From Narthecium ossifragum (lineage: Eukaryota > Streptophyta > Magnoliopsida > Dioscoreales > Nartheciaceae), in contig OY986965.1 of assembly GCA_963920575.1 (NCBI GenBank), forward strand, positions 9,562,290 to 9,626,289: a stretch of 64,000 bases of DNA, read 5' to 3'. The notes beneath the pieces were generated by a model that was not told where the DNA came from, ran no database searches, and saw nothing but the letters and a program-made list of their open reading frames with translations. The first letter of the stretch is position 1. Each line of letters begins with the position of its first letter. Of this stretch, positions 10,790-22,996 are shown piece by piece. Position numbers and translations under genes: made by a program.

Positions 10790-12490
10790 TGATGATTGCA
10801 TCAAAGTGCACTCCGAACATAACTAAGAGCAGCTTATTTGCTTAGTTTTCAATATTAATATAGATGATTTCGTCCGTATATGTTTCTTCACAAAGTTATT
10901 TGTATTATGCAGAAAATTGAAGCAAAGATGGGTCTTTAATGCAAAAACTGTACCTTCTTGGAACGAACCAGATGAAGTGCCATATATGGTTGGAAAGCTC
11001 TGGAAGTCTAGTTTCCGAGGGTTTTTATGGTTCGTGATTTGGAGTTTCCTATAAGAAGATATGACATTTTTAGTACGAGAAGTGTAGGAGCAAGCAGCTA
11101 CGGAAGACGAAGATCGATCTGACCCCGAAGAAGATCGATCTAGTTTTGTGCTCAGATGCTGACAGAGAGTTGACAGAGAGCTAATTTCAAGACGATCGAT
11201 CTTTTACCTTATGAAGATCGATCTTAGTCAGGGCGACCCAGAGTACATCAAATGAGGAGAAATACAGTTTCGTCGACTGGTAGGAAACTATTCGGCAAAT
11301 ATTCCTTGCAAGTCTACATATTCTGAAATTTGAATACGTGGTAGAAGGTTCAGAGATCTACAACTTTTCTATTGGAGATTTTGTAAGCTTCTGGATGGTG
11401 TGATAGCCGATTGGAAGAGTAGATGAAGTTAGACAAGCTGGAAAACTGTTCTGTCGAAGCGGAGAAGAATATTCGTAAAATATTCCATATAACTCCAAAT
11501 ATTACGAAATCTTCGGGATATGGTAGAGGACTTCCAAATTTACAACTTTCGTGTTGAGCAACTTTCCAAATTCCGGCTGGATTGGACCCAGTTGCGACCG
11601 GAATAGGGCTGCTAGGATTAATTCAGGAAATCCGAGCTGCACCAGAAGTCCAACTCAACTAAAACCCTAATTTCGGGAGTTCCCCTATATATATGCTTAT
11701 TTAATAAGAAATTTGGCTGGTTCCAAGGGGGTTTTCTACATAGCTTTGGAGGGGAGAAAAGCAAGAAAAAAGATGAAGAAATCTCCATCCATGGTCGGGT
11801 AAGCCGCGGGCATGGCGGACGGATGATCTAGCGAGTATTAGGGTTTCTTCTTCATCATGGGTCATAGTTTTAATCTTTATTGTTAAACTCTTTTCTATGT
11901 ATTGAATCTTCATGGATTATATTTATTGTTTACCTACTTTATCTCGTGAAATCTTTGCTATGCATTGCCGATTGTGAGAGTTGGTATTGTGTATTGTTAG
12001 AGATCTGGTAAGATAGAGTTAGGTCTTTGTTCCGATGAACTTTTGCTATACGTTGCCTGTAGTGACAGCCGGTATCATATATTCTTAGGTTTGGGTTGGA
12101 TGAAGTTAGAACTATAATAAGGAAGAATCAATCGTAGGAAGATATTTATATTTTTTGTTAGATTCATAATTCCATATCTTCCGGTTAAGGTGATTGGGAT
12201 GTGAATCCCTTAACTGAGTATTGAATGAATCGTTGGTAGAAGAAGAACCTAAGTCCGAGTGAAGTGATTCTCGATGCCTAGCCTTATCGAAATCCTGATA
12301 TCTTTAGTTAATCTTGAATTATCATTAAAGCCTTTGATCTAGTTTAGTTAGCTCTTAAGCTTTTTTATTGTTTTCAATATATTGTTATTTGTGTTTTTGG
12401 ATCCTTTCTGCTTGTCTCTCTGTGGGGTTCGACCTCTCTTATGTTGTACTGCACCGCGACCGATGTGCGTGACACATTTGAACGATATCA
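10790..12490 (+). mobile_element. Solo LTR A1 with CTTAC target duplication
   Basis: The unit starts TGATGATTGCAT and ends GATATCA. CTTAC is found on both sides (10785-10789 and 12491-12495), and no internal region follows, so this is a solo LTR of 1701 bp. AGATCGATCT palindromes lie at 11110-11225 and a TATA box (CTATATATATG) near 11685. The end segment TGTGGGGTTCGACCTCTC resembles LTR ends of Athila/Tat-type gypsy elements. It is clearly related to 27833-31451 (same TGATGA.TGCAT start and GACACATTTGA.CGA.ATCA end) and more distantly to 22997-24650. Confidence 0.85.
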
Positions 12491-12537
12491 CTTACGATCC
12501 AATGCATCACGTGATTCCACAAACCAAACGCCCCTAA

Positions 12538-13655
12538 ATACAACCAAAAACTAGTCGAAATCAATACCCATAAGAGTGTGAGACCAATTTGCATTCATAA
12601 AATATAGTTTGGAATACCAACTGCAACTTAAAGGATATCTTGAGCTCAATTTTGTTTCAATGATTTATGCTGACCTACAAAAATAAACATTTCTTGTGAT
12701 CAGGGCATGAAAGACACAAGAAAGAAGTATGTTTGATATTAATAACTGACATAACATGTGGGTCGAGGTTCTATCGATTATGTTGTTAATGGATCGAGAT
12801 TCTATGAAATAGCATTCGTCACATACACTTCATAATCAATGTGCAGGACTTGGATTTTGTTCTTGTCCCCACAAGCTCACCTTCTTGTGGAACTAAAATT
12901 TGATTAAACAATAATCAAATATAAACAAACTACTACGAGCTTGGTCCCATATTCACTCATCAGGGAGAGATGGTAAGAAAGAAATGAACATAACTGCCTT
13001 GTGTGAAGAAAAATATGGAGGCAATGAAATGCACTCCATCAAAGCATAGATCCTCATTGAGCTAGGATATAAGTACATCTCCGACCATATGTTGATTTCT
13101 CTTAGTGCATACCACATGTTTTCTATAGGATCTTCGATCTCGATTACATAGAGCCCATACATTTTTTAACAAAAACTCTGACATGATGGCTTAGTTCCAT
13201 CAATTGATACTGGGCATTAGAAGAAATAAGAAGGAATAAAGAAGTTGAAGGAGTAGGACTAACCAAAAAACCAGCATAACATTGATGAATCTCATTTTTT
13301 TTCAAATCACCTAAAAACGAACATATTCATTTTAATCAATGCAAGTCACTCTAGAACCCCATTGACACCATTGGTTCACTCTTCTTATATGCTTGGAAAC
13401 ATGTAAGCACTTGAAAATAAAGAACATGGAAGCACTTGGGGGAAAAAACCTATTAAAATCACATTGCCAATCAAGAGGAATCTTTGGGCTCTTACCTTTG
13501 ATTAATGAGAGTACGCGGCCTTGAATTTTTGAGGCTAGGGAAATGCAATTTATCACGGAATAAAGGGTTTGCCTCAATCAGCTTCTTAAGCTCAACCAGC
13601 ATGATTGATCTCGCCGATTTTGTATCTCCATATTTTGAGAGATGCTCATTTTCCC
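12538..13655. other. Unassigned stretch
   Basis: Short open frames on both strands show no recognisable protein and no codon pattern. No repeats matching elsewhere in the window were seen. It is probably the original intergenic DNA between two TAA-targeted insertions. Confidence 0.35.
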
Positions 13656-14668
13656 TAAGGGGGTGTTTGTTTTTCTGAAAAACTGGCTGAAATGGCTGGA
13701 ATGGAATGCCATTCCAGCAGTTGAGGTGTTTGCATTCCAAAACCTTTCTAAAACCTTCAATTCCAGCCAAATGTCATGGCCAGAAACATTTTCCAACCAA
13801 TTCTTTTTCAACATTGAATAACTTTCCAACACTCTCTTATCCCACACGGAGAACCCTAGCATCTGATGACCCCCTTCTCCTCCTCCTAGTCCTCTCCAGC
13901 TCCTCCTCTCGCCCCCGATCATGCTCGTCCTCTTCCTCGCCCTCGTCATCATCGTCGTCGTCTTCGTCACGGGAGGGCTGGGAGGAGTGGGAGGAGCCCA
14001 TTTATCCCTAAAGGGGGGGAACAACAGCACTAAGCTCCGTCGGCGGTGGACGGCGACGGAGATTGGCGGAGCATGACGGCCGGGCTATGGATCTAAGGTG
14101 AGGTGAAGAGGGTTTGAGTAGATCTGGATCAGCGAGAGAGTGAGAGTAGGTGAAGAGACTACCACGAGCTATAACGGTTGTGGGCTACAAACTTATCCAC
14201 TTTGGGGGCGTTTGGTTGCTTGCATCAGCTGATGCAGCATCAGTTGATGCAGCATCAGTTGATGCAGTATTAGCATCATTTGTTTGTTTGGTTGCTTGTA
14301 TCAACTGATGCAGTATTAGCTAGTTTTGTGTTTGGTTACTATGTATTGCTTTAGTTGATGCAGACCACCACTCCCCTCTCCTCTCCTCCCTCCTCTCCAT
14401 CTCCTCTGCTTCTTCCACCCGACCCCCACCCCGTCCCACTCCCCTCTCCCCTCATCCCTCCTCCCTCCTCTCCATCTCCTCTGCTCCTTCCTCCGGCGCC
14501 CTCTCCTCCCTAGCGGCCACCGCCAACGCCCCTTGGGCCACCCGCAGCCTTCGTCCGCGCCACCCCACCGCCTCCACCGCGCTCACTGCGGTTGTGCTAC
14601 CCGCGGCATCGCCTCCCTCCGGCGAAGATGGAGAGGAATGTTGGAGAAGACGCCAGAGCCATCTCCTC

Positions 14669-17043
14669 TGTCGCGCCCCGACCCGCAGAGCGCACCCGGG
14701 CCGGGGACCGCGAGGGGAAGACACCTACAACTACTAGCCTCGACTGGCGGAAACAGCCGAGACAAAGGCCCAGCTGGCGGAAACAGCTGGACACCACAGA
14801 GAAAGAGCGAAGCAGGAAACAAAAGCTAACAACATCTATTACAAACACATAATAGAGTTACAACAGGAGAAACCTAGATACAACAGATCTAGAACAAGGG
14901 GTAAACAGTCCCCAAAAAAGAAAGCAAGCCACACTGCCCACCGGGGTCTCCACGAAGGCGCAGACAAAGCCATCCTGACCCTCAGACATGGTCAGGAGCC
15001 GCCGCGCTGCCACTGGACGACCGACGGGGCAACGGTTGGGAGAACCGGGCACCAGCACCTGCAACAAACACAGTCCAGGTAGGCATGAGCAACAGCTCAG
15101 CAGGGTCCCACTCCACAACCCCCACAAGAAAGGCAAACCCCAAGACCAACCCTGAAGCCAAGTGCTGAGGCTTGCCAAGGATCCCATAAATCCTATCGAT
15201 AACCCGAAGGGTCCCTGTCCCGAGTACGTCTCCGACTGCCACTGTCTAGGGATGGACAAACTCCGACTGTCCCTGACACAGGGTGGACATGACGCTACTG
15301 GTAGGACACCCTTCCCCAAGCGGGACCTCCACACTTGGCGGAACGACCGAGGTTACAACAACCACCTCCCAGCACTCCAAGCCACAGAGCCACGATCCCT
15401 GACTCCCGACCAGGCACTAAGTCTAAGGACTGCCAAGGTTCCATAACCCTATCGATGCCCCAAGGGCTCCCGACATGAACCTTGCTCATCACCCTAAGCA
15501 CCCAACAGGGGAAAAGGTTCCATGCGGGATCACCCTATGCACCAACAGAGGAACAGAACCGTGCATGACACCTCCACTTAGCACCTGGGTACGGAGTACA
15601 AGGGGGAAAACACCCACCCAAACTAGCCTAACATGTCTAATGCACAGTTAAGCAAAACAGGGCAGATAGATATAAAGCTGTAAACAAGCAACAAGGCAAG
15701 GGCACACCTTCGGCCCATTTATACTAAACACTCCCGAGGGTCATGACTCCCTCGGTTCACCACAAAGTGGTAAGGGCATACCGTCAGCCCATTTATTCTA
15801 CACACCTGAGAGGCATCACCCTCCCAGTTCAACCACAAAGCGATAAACATTCATGCATAAATCACTACAGGATAAACCCCAAGGGTAAAACCGTAAAGAC
15901 CATTTACATGCGAAGCCCCGCGGGCAAAACCCTTGAAAACCCTCTCTGCTACTGAAGGATCGATCCTTCACCCAGGGAGGATCGATCATTCAAGCAAAAG
16001 TGAGCTTCCGTCACTGTCGAGCCAAAGAAGATCGATCACTCCTTCCAAGGAGATCGATCTTTTTGGTGACAGAGGGCACCCTTCCAGTCGCACCAAGGAA
16101 GATCGATCCTTCTCCCAGGAAGATCGATCATTCTCGGGACGAAGGGTAACCAGGCTGACCCAGGCCCCATGATCGATCTCCTCCCATAAGAAGATCGATC
16201 ATGTGGATGGGCGCAGCAAACTAACACCAGAGGATCGATCACTTCACCCAGGAAGATCGATCATGATGGGTTCCGATGTACTTCCGGCCGGGAAAACCGC
16301 CGGAATACACAACCAAACCTCACCAAACTTGGTGGGCTAGTAGATCTGATAACCACGAAGCTCCTCAAGGCTTCAAAACCGGAAAAACACCAACTCCACA
16401 AGAGATCTAAAATGAAAACCAAAACCGGATTCAAAACCTCGGAAAATAACCGGAGTTTAGAATGAGAACCCTACCTCCTCAACGCAGCTTCGATCCACAA
16501 GTCCTACCCCAGGACCTTCCTCGACTTGCCACGAACCCAACGAGCCTTCAAGCTCCCGGAAAGATGGCTGGAGGAGGAAGAACGGAGGAGGAGGGAAGAA
16601 ACAGAGCCGCGCGAGGGAGAAGAAGAAGAGAGGAAGAAAGGAAGGGGGGAAAGGGCGGGTAAGGCCGGGGAAAAGCCGGCGAACCCGGGGAAAAGCCGGG
16701 GGAGGGGAGGGAAAGTCTTCCCTCCCCTGACAGGGGAAGCGACGGCCACCGCGGTGGCCGTCCTTCGAAAGCCACCGACAAGGACTTCCAGGCACAGGAA
16801 GGATCGATCCTCCATGACCAAAGGATCGATCATCCCTGCCCAGAAGTGCAAACTTGGGCTGGAAAACGGGCCCAAGCCCATAACACCCAAGCTAGGGTCC
16901 ACCTAACCTTTCTAACAAACACAACCATCAAGCAAGGCCTGTGTGTGCACACCCAGTGTGAAAAACGACCTCCAAGGCGCAATTTCCCAAATTGCCCTTG
17001 GGATCAACCACCAGCTATAGGAATAGAGGGGCAGGTCCTCACA
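14669..17043 (-). mobile_element. Solo LTR B1 with TCCTC target duplication
   Basis: The unit begins TGTCGCGCCCCGACCC and ends AGGTCCTCACA on the plus strand, with TCCTC on both sides (14664-14668 and 17044-17048). Comparison with the copy at 32786-35319 shows that transcription would run on the minus strand. GATCGATC palindrome clusters lie at about 15955-16262 and 16800-16832. The GGTCGGGGTGTGACA end type of this family resembles Tekay/Del chromovirus LTRs. No internal region is attached. Confidence 0.85.
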
Positions 17044-17359
17044 TCCTCCCTCCTCTCCATCTCCTCTGCTTCTCCCACCCGGACCCCCACCCCGTCCCAC
17101 TCCCCTCTCCTCTCCTCCCTCCTCTCCATCTCCTCTGCTTCTCCCACGCTCGGCGTCGCTTGATGTCGGGACCATGAGAGGAGCTCGACGGAGGTCACAG
17201 AGAAGCTCGACGGAGGTCACAGAGGAGCTCGACGGAGGGGTCAGGAGCATTGGAGAGCTTCCTCCGACGCCGCAAACGCCAGAAAAAGGCCTCCAACGTC
17301 GTCCCCGGAACCACCTACGACAACCCATTACCGGAAAAAGGCCTCTGTGGAAGAGGGGA

Positions 17360-17880
17360 AGGAGGAGCTCAAGGAAGGATCGCCGCCGAGCTTGGGGAAG
17401 GAGAAAGCGGAAGGAGGCGAATGGGTGACCAGAGCTCGCCACGGAGCTTGGGGAAGGAGGTCGGTGATCGGGTGAGAGAGAGAGAGCAGCGAGAGAGAGC
17501 AGAGGAAGAGAGGAGCTTGGGGAAGGAACGCCGCCGAGCTTGGGGAAGGAGAAAGCGGAAGGAGGCGAATGGGTGACCAGAGCTCGCCGCGGAGCTTGGG
17601 GAAGGAGAGGGGAAGGAGGTCGGTGATCGGGTGAGAGAGAGAGAGCAGAGGAAGAGAGGAGCTTGGGGAAGGAACGCCGCCGAGCTTGGGGAAGGAGAGG
17701 GGAAGGAGGTCGATGAGCAGCGGAAGAGAGGAGCTTGGGGAAGGATCGCCGCTGAGCTTGGGGAAGGAGAGGGGAAGGGGGTCGGTGATCGGGTGAGAGA
17801 GAGAGAGCAGCGAGAGAGAGCAGCGGAAGAGAGGAGCTTGGGTGAGAGAGAGAGAGAGCAGCGGAAGAGAGCATCGGTTA
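17360..17880 (+). repeat. GA-rich minisatellite, unit about 145 bp
   Basis: A block containing GAGCTTGGGGAAGGA, a GGTCGGTGATCGGGTGAG piece and a GAGAGAGAGAGCAG run is repeated about three times with internal deletions. The long open frames on both strands here follow from the missing stop codons in GA/CT-rich repeats and are not genes. Confidence 0.65.
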
Positions 17881-18155
17881 GAGGGAGAGAGGGGAAGGAG
17901 GGAAGAGATGAGGGGAAGAAGTCACGTGGTATCACGTGAGATGCATCTGCTGATGCTGCATCAGCAGATGCAGCATGAAGTCACTTTTTTGCATCTCCAG
18001 ATGCAGCATCAGTTGATGCATCTGGTCAACCAAACACATGTTTGGACCATGATGCTGCATCAACTGATGCATGCATCTGTTGATGCAGGCAACCAAACGC
18101 CCCCTTTACTCTCCACCAACTCCAATGCCACCTTCAACAACACTTCACACCCTGA

Positions 18156-18885
18156 GTCCATGAGTCCCCAGACTCATCTGACTATGCCTCTGTCATCCAG
18201 TCCTGCCATTGCATCCACCTGGGTAGGCAAATCCATGCCCATGCACTCAAGAGAGGGTTCTCCAATAGCCCTGAGTTCTTGGAAACAAAGTTGTTGGCTA
18301 TGTATGGGAGGTGTTCATGTGTGGGAGTTGCGTGCATGTTGTTTGAGAAGATGCTTGTTAGAAACATATACTCCTGGGTTGCTATTCTAACAGTGTATGT
18401 CGATCATGGGCTCTTCGATAGGGCCCTTCTTATCCGGAAGGAGTTGCTAGAAGAGGGAATTGCGTTGGAATTCTTTGTCTTTCCGGTGGTTTTTAAGGCA
18501 TGTGGTGGTGTTGGTGCAATTGATTTAGGAAGAGGGTTGTATGGGTTTGTGATAAAGTGTGAATTTTTCACAAACACCTATGTGGGAAATGCTTTGATGG
18601 ATATGTATGGCAAGTGTGGAGCTGTGGACGAGGCTATGAAGGTTCTTAAGTGGCTGCCTGAGAGGGACTGTGTTTCATGGAACTCTGTGATTGCTGGTTG
18701 TGCGACCAATGAGATGGTCTTTGAGGCACTCAACTGTTTGAAGAGCATGCAATTGTTGGATGGCATTGAGCCAAATCTTGTTTCCTAGAGTGCAGTAATA
18801 GGTGGGCTTGCTCAGAGTAGTTATGATTACAAGTGCTTACAGGAGCTGGTGTTTGCTTGGGTCTCTTTGTTGATGCTTTCAAACT
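18156..18885 (+). pseudogene. PPR protein gene fragment (PLS type)
   Basis: The frame is open from 18156 to a TAG at 18786-18788 and reads as consecutive pentatricopeptide repeats, with typical pieces such as LLAMYGRCSCV, NALMDMYGKCG, VDEAMKVL and RDCVSWNSVIAGC. These RNA-binding proteins act in chloroplasts and mitochondria. The TAG sits where the repeat pattern calls for the Trp of a VSWSAVIGG-type motif, so it is probably a TGG-to-TAG change; similarity continues to about 18840 and then stops. The start of the gene and most of the repeats are missing. It lies inside the TIR element 13659-19549, so it is either a captured fragment or a host gene remnant broken by insertions. Confidence 0.7.
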
Positions 18886-19664
18886 AGGCAGCTGATTCTT
18901 TTTATCTCAAACTCTCAATAAATCTACTATATTATAAAAGCTTTGTTGTTTAAGATTCCCAAATCTTGAAATTGGTCCATCGTGAGCATTTCCTAAAGAT
19001 TTTTGCAAATAATTGGCCAGTAATTGGATACTATTATTTAAATTGTTGACTTATTAATTGGGATTGTTCATGATGAGGTTTCAAATATTGTTCAGAACTT
19101 AAATGTTTCGTCAATAAAATCGATTACCATCATCGAATGAAGAAAAGTAGCTTGGCCAATAAAATTCCTTCTCCAATATCCAAATATGACAATTATTATA
19201 TTTTCATCAACATAGATATCCAAATATGACAATTATATCATATTATTAATGTCAAAAAAAAATATATATATATAAAAATCGGAATTTTTGGTGGTATTCT
19301 CACCACTAGCATTCATGGGTGACCATATCCCCTATTCCATCGCAAAACAAACACAAAAACTGAAAAAAATCACTGGATTCTGTTTCCATTCTAACACCAA
19401 ACAAACAACAAAAATGACATTCCATTCCATTCCATCACCACCAAACAAACAACAAAAGTGACATTCCATTCCATATCATTCCATTCCACAGGAATCACGT
19501 TCCATTCCAGCACTCCATTCCAAAACATTTCAGCGAAACAAACGACCCCTAAGTATAGCAGTACTTATAGTTAACATGCCAAGCATCTACAGAACCAATC
19601 AATATCACAAAATTGGTAAACTAATACCAAGCCAAAATAAAGCAACTATAGAATATAATTAAAA
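18886..19664. other. AT-rich tail of the TIR element and flank
   Basis: This stretch holds AT-rich sequence, a short TA run near 19262 and ATTCCATTCC repeats up to the right terminus at 19549. The 112 bases beyond the TAA target site show nothing recognisable. Confidence 0.4.
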
Positions 19665-21446
19665 CCGGAGGAGAGAGACGGATGAGGAAGAGGATTACCT
19701 CGCAACTTCCTCTATGGTTGGTCGGCTACCCTTGGGGGATCCAAGCCTTGGAGAACGTGGCAGCGGTGATGAGGTGGCGGAGGGGAGCATGACAGTCGAG
19801 GGGGGACGCGGGGGACTTGGAGTTGGATAGCGGAGGAGTGGATGGCAGCGGAGAAGGAGGGAAGCTTGATGGCGGACGGAGGATGGCAGCGGACGGCGAA
19901 GGGCGGTGGTGGAGAAGGGATCCGACGGTAGGGAAGGGAAAGTGGCTGGTGGAGTTGGTGGAACTCGATGGAACTGAAGCTCAGGCATATCCAGCGATCG
20001 CTAGAACTCGAGGAAATAAAGGACAGGTGTAGATCGGCGGTGTTGCGTCCTTAGTAGCTGGCTTCCTGGGTCGAAGACTAGGTCAACCCGAATGAAATCC
20101 TCCCAAAGTGGAAGTAGACCCAATATGGCAGCTGGATACGGTCGAGACTAGTTGAGCTTGGGGATCTCTCTACTTTGCTCGAAAGGGATGATCCAGCCTC
20201 AGGCTACAACATCAGTCCTCACAATCAGAGTCGACAAAGTCGTTCTGAAACTTTGAGTAGTTGATGGTTGCTGGGTGATGCTCATGGATCTGGTCAGCTG
20301 GAAGGTGGCATCCGAATGAGGAGGGAAACTCCTTGGATAGCTCAGATCGATCATTGGATGCTTGATCAAATATCGATGATGTGTAGAGATCATCCGGATC
20401 GGATCTGGACGGTTCTGACCTCCTGAGGGTGCTTGACCAGGTTCAAATCATCGATTCAGCCTGCCGGATTGGAGATCGGATAGATCAAATGGTTGGATCT
20501 CGTTGCAAGCTATTTGGAATGCTGAGATCATCTAGAATCTGGTCTGATCTTGCTGAAGTTTGGAATTTGGTCTGACCAAGTCTGATTGGCTGAGCTTGTC
20601 TGGACTTGACTGGCTAAGATCACATATGACTAGATTGAATCTGACTGAACTTACTTGAGTTTGAGTTAGCCCAAACTTTTCTAAATCTAGACTTGATCGG
20701 ATTTGGATGGTGTAGCCAAATCTGGTGGAGCCTGGATTGAATTTGTCCAAGTCTTGTAAGCTGGAGTCTGACTCAATTAAGTGTGGAAGATTGAGTCGGA
20801 GTCTGATCTGGTTCAACGGTGGTGATTTGATCTGATCTGATGGTTGAGATCTGTCCAGTGCTTGATGATGCTTTGGAATGGAAAGAGATCTGGCAGCTGA
20901 AAGTGGTCGGAACTCAATCGCTTGTGAGGGAAGCTCCTCGGAGTTTAAATCCCATGGAGACGAGGTAGTGAGAGGATGGGGGTTTGATATAACGGAGTGA
21001 ATCCGGATGGGTGTCAGTTCCAGTGACGGATCTGGAGGGGGTTTGTGTCGATCAAGAGCAAGGAGATAGAACCGACAGTGATCCGCTGGTTGGGGTTTGG
21101 AGCCGGGCTTGGTAATGTCAGGGAAGGGGTCAGGAGGTTTTGGAGATGGCCTTTGATGCCTCTGGAGATCCTTCAGTGGGCTGTGAGAGGAGGTTATGGT
21201 AGTATTGGGTAGAGGTAGGCCGTGACTTCCTTCAGGTTTGCCGCCGGAGTGGGGGAAGATGGAGTTGGGAGCCGGCGGGGTTGTATATGGAACGGCTTTG
21301 GGATGAGAAGTTGGGTGGCTGTGAGGAGCTTCAAGAACGTCGGTGGGTTTTGAGCTTCCGCCGGGGTCAATGATGAAGAAGGCATGGTCGGGGAAGGTTG
21401 TGATGGGATTGGGGTAGGAGTGAGGAGGACCTTGGTGGCGGTTACA

Positions 21447-22731
21447 TGTTACGAGCGGTCTACTGGTAATCCTCTCGTATCGGGTCTCTACTGCTCCAAT
21501 CGATCAGAATCGGCCTGATCGGACTTGATTTGAGTCCAATGGGCTGATTTGGCTAGCTAGATCGGATCTGACTTGAGCATGATTGGATGGGACTTGACTA
21601 GGTCAAGTCTGAAGTGATCTCGATCAAGCTGACCAAGTTGGATTGAGCTAGATCCGGATTGACTGGCTTGGCTAAACCGGTTAAGTGGGCTGAGCCAGTT
21701 TGGCCAAAGCTGGCTGGGAAGATCCGACGGCTGAGGAGTCGCCGGAGTGGATCGCCGGCGTAGGGGCGGCGGCTGCAGTCGGGATAGTGGCAGGGAAGGT
21801 CGCGGGGTGATGGGGAATAGATCCACAGGAGTGGATTGGTCGGAGGTGGGCTAGACGACGGGATCTGGAGAGGTAGTCGGCGGCGGTTTGGGTTAACCGG
21901 CGTCGGGGACGACAGGGAGCTCGGCAGAGGCTTGGGACGTCGGGAAGATAGTCGGGAAAGGGTCGTGAGGTGCTTAGGAAGTATCTGGGAGGTTTTCGGG
22001 TGAGATCGAGGTGGATCTGGGTTGATGGCGGCAGAGTTTGGAGGTGGTGTTTGCCGGGGAAGACGCCGGAGAAGACGAACGGGGCGGTGAAGGGGTTTGC
22101 CGGAGTCGTAGGGGCTTGGGGAAGAGAATGGTGGCCTTGGTTGGCGACGGGGGTGGCCGAAGAGGGGACGGCGGTGAAGCTTGGCTAGGGTTTTGGGATA
22201 GAGGAAGGAGATGATGAATAGTGATGACGTGGCGGTGACGTGTCGATGATGTGGAGGAGAGAGAAAGTGCGTGGAGAAGGAAGATGAAGGTGAAGGCGAT
22301 GCCGGCTGCGGAGAAGATAACCAGCGGGGAAGAAGATGGATCTATGGTGGATTTCGGGTGGAATCTACTTTACTTCTACTCCTATGATATTCTACTCCTA
22401 AGATATTCTATCAACTATTCTTTATCATTCATCTCATGCATTCCCTAATACAAACTAATGAGGTCATTTTATAGAGACCTTGACATAGTCCTAATCCAAT
22501 AAGAAAACCCCCTTGCTTAATTAGCAAGTAATAGGGTTTCAAACTCAACTCAACTTCCTAACTCAAATATCAACTAGGACTCAATTAAATATAAAAGACT
22601 AATGATAAATACTAATTAAATACTCTAGTTTGAACTAAGGAAGACCAAGTCAAACTAGGAAAGAGGCTGAACCAGTTTGATTCCTCTTCTAGGTTCGGGT
22701 CCAGTTGGTCGAGTCGGATCGACTCGTATCA
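21447..22731 (-). mobile_element. Solo LTR D3 with TTACA target duplication
   Basis: This 1285-bp copy matches the LTR at 919-2231 from TGTTACGAGCGG to ACTCGTATCA. It is flanked on both sides by TTACA (21442-21446 and 22732-22736). The exact flanking repeats show that it inserted as an element and later lost its interior by LTR-LTR recombination. Confidence 0.88.
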
Positions 22732-22996
22732 TTACATGGTCTGGGGAGGGATTCAACTAAGGTGAGGTCGGTGGCTGAAGTTTTGTAGATGGTGGGTAGA
22801 TCGCCTGAGATGACAATCGACAATGGGGATGGTAAAGGAAGGGATGTGGGTTTGTAGGCGGAAAGATGGTGGCCTTGGTTAGTGACGGAGGCTGCCGAAG
22901 AGGAATAGGGAGACTTGCTGGTGGTGGGAAGGTAGGGTTTGGATGAAGGGAAGGAAGGGTTTGGATGAAGGGAAGGAGGAAGAAGATGATGGCAGG

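Larger units (their letters stand above)
10018..12534. mobile_element. Tourist-like MITE (PIF/Harbinger type) interrupted by a solo LTR
   Basis: The ends are inverted (GGGCCTATTTGGTTG on the left, CAAACCAAACGCCCC on the right). TAA stands directly outside both ends (10015-10017 and 12535-12537), which is the target duplication of PIF/Harbinger elements. Removing the nested solo LTR (10790-12490) leaves about 810 bp. The interior is a long AT-rich foldback (10226-10612). No transposase is present. Subterminal CATCAGCTGATGCATG-like motifs link it to the element at 14204-18104. Confidence 0.75.
14204..18104. mobile_element. TIR element with GATGCAGCATCAG subterminal repeats
   Basis: The termini are GGGGGCGTTTGGTTGC and GCAACCAAACGCCCCC. 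Both are followed inward by several copies of GATGCAGCATCAG/TTGATGCAG-type repeats (14219-14300 and about 17940-18090). TTT stands outside both ends, compatible with a PIF/Harbinger-type 3-bp duplication, though weak on its own. Without the nested solo LTR the element is about 1.5 kb, CT/GA-rich, with no transposase. Confidence 0.65.
13659..19549. mobile_element. TAA-flanked TIR element (PIF/Harbinger-like), heavily nested
   Basis: The left end GGGGGTGTTTGTTT and right end AAACAAACGACCCC form inverted termini. TAA lies directly outside both (13656-13658 and 19550-19552). Both ends also carry CATTCCATTCC / GGAATGGAATG repeats. Between them lie a second TIR element (14204-18104) with its own nested LTR, and a fragment of a PPR gene (18156-18885). 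No transposase is seen. Pairing of these two ends is an inference from the match and the TAA; two independent short MITEs flanking the region would look similar. Confidence 0.5.

Noticed and set aside
16912..17935. Frames of up to 320 residues on the minus strand
   Set aside because: They run through a GA/CT-rich minisatellite and give Ser/Leu/Pro/Arg repeats. Absence of stops follows from composition.
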